A stretch of DNA of 5,361 nucleotides from an uncultured Ruminococcus sp. (GTDB lineage: Bacteria; Bacillota; Clostridia; Oscillospirales; Ruminococcaceae): the NCBI GenBank assembly GCA_900540005.1, contig UQEM01000157.1, positions 1 through 5,361 of the forward strand, written 5' to 3'. Positions within the stretch are counted from its first letter, which is position 1. Each line of letters opens with the position of its first letter. A program made the translations under genes and the position numbers. Of the stretch, positions 1 through 4,345 are shown one piece after another. The notes under the pieces were generated by a model. The model ran no database searches, was not told the DNA's origin, and saw only the letters and a list, made by a program, of their open reading frames with translations.

Positions 1-166
1 CCCGAACTTTGCGAAGATGATAGTAATACGTCTTAATATTGATCCCATTCTGAGCGCAGTATGCTGTCACGGTCATATCGCTTTCCTGCTGTGCTTTTAT
101 CTGCTCTGTCCATTCCTGCAGCTGTACATCTCACTTGACATTAGTAATAGCTGTCGTTGTTTTCAT
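1..166 (-). pseudogene. tnpA: IS66 accessory protein TnpA, partial, with in-frame TGA at codon 12
   Basis: Small helix-turn-helix accessory protein encoded first in IS66-family elements; its biochemical role in transposition is not well defined. The frame starts with ATG at 166-164, nine bases after a GGAGG at 180-176. It reads MKTTTAITNVK and then meets TGA at 133-131. The same frame continues without a stop to the window edge as DVQLQEWTEQIKAQQE, then a segment ending YCAQNGINIKTYYYHLRKVR, which is the recognisable TnpA body. From memory of relatives, the residue after NVK is Trp, so a single TGG to TGA change explains the stop. TGA cannot simply encode Trp here, because the patatin, DUF4364 and aroC genes all end with TGA. 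A restart at the in-frame ATG 76-74 would lose about 30 residues. The 3' part of the gene is outside the window. Confidence 0.75.
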
Positions 167-175
167 TTCCGTATT

Positions 176-180
176 CCTCC
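176..180 (-). promoter_or_regulatory. Ribosome binding site of tnpA
   Basis: A perfect GGAGG lies nine bases upstream of the tnpA ATG (166-164) and supports that start. Four of its five bases (179-176) belong to the inverted repeat with 281-291 and would be hidden in transcripts that read in from outside the element. Confidence 0.75.
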
Positions 181-181
181 T

Positions 182-225
182 GTATCTAATTTAGTACGAT
201 TTACTCCATAGACTATTTTAGATAC
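182..225 (-). promoter_or_regulatory. Leader hairpin directly upstream of the tnpA ribosome binding site
   Basis: In minus-strand RNA, GUAUCUAA at 225-218 pairs perfectly with UUAGAUAC at 189-182. After a 2x2 internal loop, three more pairs form (215-213 with 194-192), leaving an 18-base loop. The stem ends one base before the GGAGG at 180-176. It is AT-rich and so only moderately stable. It competes with the hairpin at 205-243 and with a small local hairpin at 230-218. Confidence 0.45.
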
Positions 226-243
226 TCTAATTTGGCCTATGGA
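205..243 (-). promoter_or_regulatory. Alternative leader hairpin in the IS66 element
   Basis: In minus-strand RNA, UCCAUAG at 243-237 pairs with CUAUGGA at 211-205. The stem can extend by a G-U and a C-G pair to 235 and 213. Its loop contains the strand that forms the 182-225 hairpin, so the two structures exclude each other unless they form a pseudoknot. Confidence 0.4.
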
Positions 244-257
244 CTTGCTTAGACTTT

Positions 258-263
258 ATTATA
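258..263 (-). promoter_or_regulatory. Internal -10 box of the IS66 element (TATAAT)
   Basis: A perfect TATAAT on the minus strand lies about 95 bases upstream of the tnpA ATG and would start RNA near 251. No good -35 hexamer is visible; at 17-bp spacing the bases at 286-281 are TTCCTC. A weak promoter would suit an IS element that keeps its transposition low. Confidence 0.5.
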
Positions 264-288
264 CATCAGATTTCTTCTTTGAGGAATA

Positions 289-309
289 CAGTGTTTATTT
301 GACGCTTAC
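289..309 (-). repeat. Terminal inverted repeat of the IS66-type element
   Basis: On the minus strand the element begins GTAAGCGTCAAATAAACACT at 309. The GTAAGC start is typical of IS66-family ends. The partner repeat is outside the window, so the inner limit of the repeat (about 289) is a guess from the usual length of roughly 20 bp. Confidence 0.6.
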
Positions 310-500
310 CTTGTGTCACCGAGGAAAAGGTTCAGCGCTATGACAGCGCGGTTCTCTTGCTTATCGGAGCACATGAAGGCGATAATATGGCATGGAGTCA
401 GTTTTTCTCGGCAGTCCGCCGGAATATTGTACTTAATGGTCGGCTCGGAAATGTCTGCGGCGACTGCAAGTGGCAGTATATTTGTAGCAGAAACGAACAA
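306..500 (-). pseudogene. Unidentified reading frame, apparently cut short by the IS66 insertion
   Basis: I do not recognise this product. The frame is open from the terminator side. Its best start is a TTG at 500-498, five bases after AGAGG; there is no ATG start. The 64-residue product has a slightly hydrophobic beginning (FVSATNILPLAVAADIS) and a polar end (CSDKQENRAVIALNLFLGDTR). The last codon, AGG, takes its final base from the IS end at 309, and the stop TAA at 308-306 is part of the IS terminal GTAAGC. If this is a gene, its natural 3' end is across the element and outside the window. It could instead be non-coding intergenic sequence that happens to be open; the weak start and short length leave this undecided. 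No other gene is seen between 310 and 528. Confidence 0.3.
310..317. repeat. Candidate 8-bp target site copy flanking the IS
   Basis: If the element ends at 309 and follows the IS66 rule of an 8-bp target duplication, the host-side copy is CTTGTGTC. The second copy would be beyond the left window edge, so this is a prediction only. Confidence 0.3.
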
Positions 501-528
501 TTTGACCTCTGAACAAACTCTCCTATAT

Positions 529-570
529 AAAAAAAGCAGTCTGCACTTTCCCGTACAGACTGCTTTTTTT
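529..570. terminator. Perfect rho-independent terminator, symmetrical for both strands
   Basis: The arms at 529-543 (AAAAAAAGCAGTCTG) and 556-570 (CAGACTGCTTTTTTT) are perfect complements over 15 bp, with a 12-base loop at 544-555. On the minus strand the repeat begins at the last base of the patatin TGA (572-570) and ends in a run of seven T, so it terminates the aro-patatin transcript. Read on the plus strand it has the same form and could stop RNA coming from the left. Confidence 0.92.
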
Positions 571-1415
571 CACTTCATAAACTCTTTTAACTCGCCCAAA
601 CTGTCAAGAGCGACTTTTCTGCCGATTCGATACGCCTCACGCATTACATCGGGGTTATGCTCAACGTGACCTATCGGAAGCTTCTCGGGCGGTGCAATAA
701 CAAATGCCCTTCCCTCTTTCTCCGCGTTTTTTATGTATCTCAGTTCAGAATTATACATCTTGTAACGTTCGGCACAAGCACGGACGAAATTCGGGTACTT
801 TTTGTATACACGGCTCACAAGCTTGGTGCTCTTTGAGGGGTGTTTTACAAATCCGCGCGGCTGAGTCAGTACAACAACATTTTTTTCGTAACCCTGTTTT
901 TCCATAAATTTCAGCGGGATCGAATCCGTTATGCCGCCGTCAAGGAGTTTTCTGCCGTCAACATTGACTACCCTTGCGGCAAGCGGCATAGAAGCCGACG
1001 CGCGCAGCCATTCAAGCTCGTTATAGTCCACCTTTGAAAAAAGCCGATACACGGGCTTTCCCGTAGTAATATCCGTGGCAACTGAGTAAAATTTCATCGG
1101 GTTCTCATCAAAAGTTTTTGCATCGAATATATCAAGCTTTTCGGGAACTGTATGGTAAATGAACTTTGCACCGTACATATCTCCCGTCAGAAGCAACGAG
1201 CGGACGCTGCAATACTTCCACTCACGGCAAAAACGCGTGCTGTAGCGAATAACTCTTCCCGGCTGACGTGACTTATAATTGCAGCCAAAGCCTGCTCCTG
1301 CGGAAACTCCGACAGCTCCTGCGAATTCTATTTCGTTTTCCATGAGCACGTCTATCACACCTGCGGTGAACAAACCGCGCATTGCTCCTCCCTCGAGGAC
1401 AAGACCGTAATTCAT
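570..1415 (-). CDS. Patatin-like phospholipase family protein
   Basis: Probable cytoplasmic serine lipid acyl hydrolase; its natural substrate is unknown. Numbering from the chosen start, the 281-residue protein carries the glycine-rich oxyanion-hole motif GGAMRG (9-14), the nucleophile elbow GVSAG (36-40, Ser38) and the dyad aspartate in DGG (159-161, Asp159). These are the three patatin signatures in the usual order. After the elbow comes GCNYKSRQ, seen in the bacterial RssA-like branch of the family. No signal peptide or membrane segment is evident, and the C-terminal third is basic. An ATG four codons earlier (1427) is rejected as start because the ribosome binding site GGAGGG overlaps those codons. 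The gene follows DUF4364 after about 70 bases that hold no terminator and only an isolated TATAAA without a clear -35, so it is probably the last gene of the aro transcript. Family assignment is firm; the reaction is not. Confidence 0.93.
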   Translation of the reverse strand: MNYGLVLEGGAMRGLFTAGVIDVLMENEIEFAGAVGVSAGAGFGCNYKSRQPGRVIRYSTRFCREWKYCSVRSLLLTGDMYGAKFIYHTVPEKLDIFDAKTFDENPMKFYSVATDITTGKPVYRLFSKVDYNELEWLRASASMPLAARVVNVDGRKLLDGGITDSIPLKFMEKQGYEKNVVVLTQPRGFVKHPSKSTKLVSRVYKKYPNFVRACAERYKMYNSELRYIKNAEKEGRAFVIAPPEKLPIGHVEHNPDVMREAYRIGRKVALDSLGELKEFMK

Positions 1416-1419
1416 ATTT

Positions 1420-1425
1420 CCCTCC
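1420..1425 (-). promoter_or_regulatory. Ribosome binding site that fixes the patatin gene start
   Basis: GGAGGG on the minus strand, with GGAGG five bases from the ATG at 1415-1413. It lies inside the longer open frame that begins with ATG at 1427, so the downstream ATG is the likely start. Confidence 0.85.
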
Positions 1426-1485
1426 ATCAGAATTTGTCTTTATAAGAACATATGCAGAAATTTTTTCGCACCTGAATACTCATTC

Positions 1486-2079
1486 TCAATTATCGCTGAG
1501 GTCATAGGGCGGCTCTTCATTCGAGAGCGCAAGATCAATGACCTTTCCGTAAAATCCCGCAGGATTCAGCATTATCCGCTCGCCGAGGAGTTTTGCCTGC
1601 GTCATATCGGGAGCGTATATTTTCAGATCCATAAGGTCGCAGTCAACATCAAGACAGCGAACGTGCATATAATACCCTTTGCCGGCAGGTTCATACTCTA
1701 TCTTGATCTCCTGCTCATACTTAACGCGCGTGAAATACCTCAGCGCCGCAAGAACAAGCTTATCGCGCAGAGTTTTCGGCGCATAGCTTTTCAACTGCTG
1801 TGCGCACTCTTTGCCCATGCTTTCAAGGACGTAACAATCGCCCTCAAGTTCGTCCTTTTGTACGGAGATCAGACCATTCTTCGTCAGATAGTCTATCGAA
1901 TCCTGATAGTAAAAATAATTTATCACGCCCGTTCCGATAGCGATCTCATAAAGCTGCTCCGTGTTTACAGGACGTTCAATTTTATACAAAAGATAGCAAA
2001 GCAGAATATTCAGGGTGGGCAGATCGTTCACCGTTGTATCTGCCATTTCAGTCATCTTCTTGATGTTTTTTTCCTGCAT
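1486..2079 (-). CDS. DUF4364 family protein with N-terminal winged-helix-like domain
   Basis: Member of a family of unknown function that I associate with Clostridia. The 197-residue protein has a helical N-terminal half (about 19-95) that looks like a winged helix: a helix LNILLCYLLYKI, the motif RPVNTEQLYE, then YYQDSIDYLTKNGLISV, ending at a glycine-containing turn. The C-terminal half (about 125-185) is richer in beta strand (YEQEIKIEYEPAGKGYYMHVR). A DNA-binding or regulatory role is plausible from the fold but not shown. There are no membrane segments. It begins 12 bases after the aroC stop with its own AAGGTGA ribosome binding site. The first ATG is preferred over an ATG at codon 9, which lacks a good site. 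The gene ends in TGA. Whether it regulates the aro genes is open. Confidence 0.88.
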   Translation of the reverse strand: MQEKNIKKMTEMADTTVNDLPTLNILLCYLLYKIERPVNTEQLYEIAIGTGVINYFYYQDSIDYLTKNGLISVQKDELEGDCYVLESMGKECAQQLKSYAPKTLRDKLVLAALRYFTRVKYEQEIKIEYEPAGKGYYMHVRCLDVDCDLMDLKIYAPDMTQAKLLGERIMLNPAGFYGKVIDLALSNEEPPYDLSDN

Positions 2080-2083
2080 ATTA

Positions 2084-2090
2084 TCACCTT
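2084..2090 (-). promoter_or_regulatory. Ribosome binding site of the DUF4364 gene
   Basis: AAGGTGA, four bases before the ATG at 2079-2077 and just after the aroC stop (2094-2092). Its position suggests that ribosomes finishing aroC can re-initiate here. Confidence 0.7.
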
Positions 2091-2091
2091 A

Positions 2092-3135
2092 TCAACAAAA
2101 ATTCGGATAATCAATCATGTGCGAAAGCAGGGCAATATTCACAGCCGATTCCACACAGACAACCGCTGCGGGAACTGTGCAGGTTTCGCGTTCGTCCGCG
2201 CTCACAGACTTGGGTGCGGGCTTTATCGCCACGTTCAGAGTTATCGGCATTCCCGAAGATATGCCGCCTATGATTCCGCCATGATTGTTGGTTTTTGTGA
2301 GTATATGACCGCGCTCGCTTACATAAAATTCATCGCTCTGCTGACTTCCGAGCATATTCGCCGATGTGAAGCCTGTGCCGAATTCGATCCCCTTGACCCC
2401 GGGAATACCGAACATAAGCTGCGCGATATTGTTTTCAAGTCCGTCAAAGATCGGCGAACCTATTCCTGCCGGAACATTGACCGTGCCGCACTCTATGACT
2501 CCGCCGAGAGACTCGCCGTATTCGGCAGCCTTGCGAATATTCCGCAGCATTGTCCAGCCTTTGCGGTCGTTGATCACGGGAAACTCCTTCTGCCGAACGC
2601 TTATTACTGCGTCACGGCTGAGACGGACAGCGTCAAAAGGGTTGTCCTTTACATTGTGGATACTTGCTATGTGCGCCCCCGTGTAAATTCCGCGGCGTTC
2701 GAGTATCTGCGCACATACCGCTCCTGCAAAGCAAAGCGGAGCTGTAAGGCGCATGGAAAAATTGCCTCTGCTCTCAAAGTCGCTGAAACTCCTGTAACGG
2801 ACTGCTCCCGTGTAATCGGCATTTCCGGGACGTGAAAGCCTGTCAACGTTATCGCCCTGCGGTTTCGGACTTCTGCGGACATTCTGTATGAACGCACAAA
2901 GCGGCGCTCCGGTCGTGCGCTCGTTGGAAATTCCGGACATTATGCGCGGTGAAGGCACAATATCCGCTTCTGCTGCATCGCCGAGATTCGGAACTCTCCT
3001 CGCCATGTAATTCGCAAGTTCTTCGGCATTTATGTACTCCCCTACAGGCAGATTCCCGATAGTAACGCCCATAGCAGGAGCATCAGGTTCGCCGAAGATC
3101 GAAATAGAAATCCGCTTATCCCAGATCGATGCCAT
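2092..3135 (-). CDS. aroC: Chorismate synthase homologue with degenerate active site
   Basis: Chorismate synthase converts EPSP to chorismate using reduced FMN; this is the last common step to aromatic amino acids. The 347-residue protein aligns end to end with the family. It keeps the scaffold and glycine-rich motifs: RTTGAPLC (73-80), FSMRLTAPL (126-134), KGIEFGTGF (248-256) and TNNHGGIIGGISSGMP (282-297). Key residues are missing. GESHG reads GEPDA (15-19), so the catalytic His is Asp18. RPGHAD reads RPGNAD (102-107), so the second catalytic His is Asn105. The clostridial RGGGHFSGR reads ESRGNFSMR (121-129). The C-terminal GRHDPCxxPR reads DERETCTVPA (314-323), losing both Arg and the Asp. 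The frame is intact. It starts inside the aroA end with a perfect ribosome binding site. By position it is the operon's AroC, but activity is doubtful; it may be a divergent enzyme or a pseudoenzyme. Confidence 0.9.
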   Translation of the reverse strand: MASIWDKRISISIFGEPDAPAMGVTIGNLPVGEYINAEELANYMARRVPNLGDAAEADIVPSPRIMSGISNERTTGAPLCAFIQNVRRSPKPQGDNVDRLSRPGNADYTGAVRYRSFSDFESRGNFSMRLTAPLCFAGAVCAQILERRGIYTGAHIASIHNVKDNPFDAVRLSRDAVISVRQKEFPVINDRKGWTMLRNIRKAAEYGESLGGVIECGTVNVPAGIGSPIFDGLENNIAQLMFGIPGVKGIEFGTGFTSANMLGSQQSDEFYVSERGHILTKTNNHGGIIGGISSGMPITLNVAIKPAPKSVSADERETCTVPAAVVCVESAVNIALLSHMIDYPNFC

Positions 3136-4345
3136 TTACCTTACCTCCGAGCTTTGTGTAGTCTTTGAAGAAATCAGGATATGATTTTGAAGCCGCCTGT
3201 GCTCCCTTGATGATCACCTCGCCGTCCGCACGGGTAGCCGCAATTGCCGCCGCCATGACGATCCTGTGGTCGCCAGCCCCGTCAACTGTTCCGCCGTGAA
3301 GTGAGCTTACCGGATCAATAATAAGTCCGTCATCTGTTACTTCAACATTTCCGCCAAGCGCATTGAGCATTGCTGCGGTTGAAACAAGTCGGTCGCTCTC
3401 CTTTATTCTCAGGCGCTGAGCGTTGTAGATCACCGATCTCTCACTGCCGAATGTGCCCAGAACTGCCAGTATCGGAACAAGGTCGGGAATATCCGAGCAG
3501 TCTGCACGATAGCTTCCAAGACCTCCGCTATGGCTCATTCCGACAATAATATCCAGAATCCGCTTATCTCCCTGAACGCTGCTGTCGTTCAGATTGTGTA
3601 CATTGATATCAGAGCCAAGCGCATTTGCAACAAAAAAGAATGCCGCCTGCGAATAGTCGCCCTCTATCTTCTCGTCATGAGGCTTGTACTTCTGACCGCC
3701 GCGTATTTTAAAACCGTTTGCTGACTCCTCCACGCTTACTCCAAAGCGCCTTAAAGTATCGATCGTGATATCAACGTAAGGACGTGATTCAAGGTGAGCA
3801 GTCAGTACTATTTCGGAATCGCCGTCAAGGAGCGGCAGAGCAAACAGAAGTCCGGTTATGAACTGTGACGAAACATTTCCCTCAATTTCGTAAGTTCCGC
3901 AGCTGAGTCTGCCTGAGATCGAAAACGGCATTGTGTTAGCATAATCAAACTTGATACCATTCTTTCCAAGCTCGCGCACATAAATGTCTATCGGCCGCTC
4001 AGGAAGTCTGCCTCTGCCGAAAAATGTCGATTCTGCGCCGAGTGCTGCTGCTACGGGAATTATAAATCTGAGGGTCGAACCGCTTTCGTTGCAGTCAATA
4101 TCAGACTTTGCCAACGGGCTCGAGATTCCCTTTACCGTCACGATATCTCCGTTAACTTCCACGGACGCACCAAGCGCTGTAACTGCGGAAATAGTCGCTT
4201 CGATGTCCTTTGACATCGTAACTCCGCTCAGGACGGAAACTCCGTCTGCAAGTGCAGCGCAAATAAGCGAGCGGTGCGCACAGCTCTTTGATGCCGGAAT
4301 CTCAACTGCTCCGCTGAGGGACGACGGGGTAATTTTTATATCCAT
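3116..4345 (-). CDS. aroA: 3-phosphoshikimate 1-carboxyvinyltransferase (EPSP synthase)
   Basis: Transfers the enolpyruvyl group of phosphoenolpyruvate to shikimate 3-phosphate, giving EPSP, the substrate of AroC; cytoplasmic. The 409-residue length is normal for a bacterial enzyme. Catalytic and substrate motifs are all present in order: PASKSCAHR (17-25, Lys20, Ser21, Arg25), ESGSTLR (87-93), LPERPI (114-119, Arg117), the SSQ triad (159-161), SRPYVDIT (187-194, Arg188), IPDLVP with Asp288, RIKESDRL (313-320, Glu316, Arg319), GDHRIVMA (358-365, His360, Arg361) and SKSYPDFF (386-393, Lys387). The enzyme therefore looks fully active. The PEP-site motif is ESGST rather than the NAGTA of the E. 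coli enzyme, a form I associate with Clostridia; glyphosate response cannot be judged from this. The ATG shares one base with the aroB stop (TAATG), and the 3' end overlaps aroC by 20 bases. Confidence 0.97.
   Translation of the reverse strand: MDIKITPSSLSGAVEIPASKSCAHRSLICAALADGVSVLSGVTMSKDIEATISAVTALGASVEVNGDIVTVKGISSPLAKSDIDCNESGSTLRFIIPVAAALGAESTFFGRGRLPERPIDIYVRELGKNGIKFDYANTMPFSISGRLSCGTYEIEGNVSSQFITGLLFALPLLDGDSEIVLTAHLESRPYVDITIDTLRRFGVSVEESANGFKIRGGQKYKPHDEKIEGDYSQAAFFFVANALGSDINVHNLNDSSVQGDKRILDIIVGMSHSGGLGSYRADCSDIPDLVPILAVLGTFGSERSVIYNAQRLRIKESDRLVSTAAMLNALGGNVEVTDDGLIIDPVSSLHGGTVDGAGDHRIVMAAAIAATRADGEVIIKGAQAASKSYPDFFKDYTKLGGKVNGIDLG
3143..3148 (-). promoter_or_regulatory. Ribosome binding site of aroC inside the aroA coding end
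   Basis: GGAGGT lies within the last codons of aroA, seven bases upstream of the aroC ATG at 3135-3133. It supports this start even though it makes the two genes overlap by 20 bases. Confidence 0.85.

Larger units (their letters stand above)
169..291 (-). promoter_or_regulatory. Inverted repeat that would sequester the tnpA ribosome binding site in read-through RNA
   Basis: On the minus strand, CTGTATTCCTC at 291-281 is complementary to GAGGAATACGG at 179-169: 11 pairs, one of them a U-G wobble. The right arm covers GAGG of the Shine-Dalgarno sequence and stops three bases short of the ATG. The left arm lies upstream of the TATAAT at 263-258, so RNA started at the internal promoter lacks it, while RNA arriving from outside the element contains both arms. 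IS10 and IS50 are known to block translation from read-through RNA with this layout. Its function here is inferred. Confidence 0.6.
1..309 (-). mobile_element. IS66-family insertion sequence, one end only (continues past window start)
   Basis: Read on the minus strand, this segment starts at 309 with GTAAGCG, the kind of terminus I know from IS66-family elements. It continues through a leader with a TATAAT box into a reading frame (166 to the window edge) whose product matches the IS66 accessory protein TnpA. The rest of the element (remainder of tnpA, tnpB, the large DDE transposase and the other terminal repeat) would lie to the left of the window. The element points the same way as the aro operon, but a strong terminator at 529-570 lies between them. 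Seen: the terminus, promoter box and tnpA start. From family knowledge: IS66 elements have GTAA-type ends and make 8-bp target duplications. Inferred: the exact boundary at 309. Confidence 0.8.

Noticed and set aside
17..211. 64-codon plus-strand frame at the left edge with a hydrophobic product
   Set aside because: It is antisense to the IS66 tnpA frame, which has a ribosome binding site and family similarity.
335..349. GCGCT-ATGAC-AGCGC stem-loop next to the IS end as a special target site
   Set aside because: A 5-bp stem with a 5-base loop is common by chance, and it lies about 25 bases away from the insertion point.
306..572. The patatin frame stays open for 87 codons after its TGA, through the terminator to the IS end, suggesting readthrough or a split longer protein
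   Set aside because: The patatin protein already has a normal length and end, and a perfect terminator follows the stop codon directly. The shared frame is most simply chance.
313..669. 118-codon plus-strand open frame
   Set aside because: It runs through the terminator hairpin and into the antisense of the patatin gene, and the product is unrecognisable.
1428..1485. Separate promoter for the patatin gene (TATAAA at 1444-1439)
   Set aside because: No matching -35 element is present at a normal distance, and an AT-rich gap easily gives such a hexamer, so it is not annotated.
1663..2835. 390-codon open frame on the plus strand, opposite aroC and the DUF4364 gene
   Set aside because: It is longer than aroC itself but lies entirely antisense to two recognisable genes, spans their junction, has no good ribosome binding site that I see, and its Arg/Cys/His-rich product resembles no family I know. 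Codon bias of the real genes explains the openness.
2667..2897. 76-codon minus-strand frame inside aroC, considered as a sign of a frameshift
   Set aside because: The aroC frame is continuous with matching family motifs on both sides, so no frameshift is needed; this is an out-of-frame shadow.
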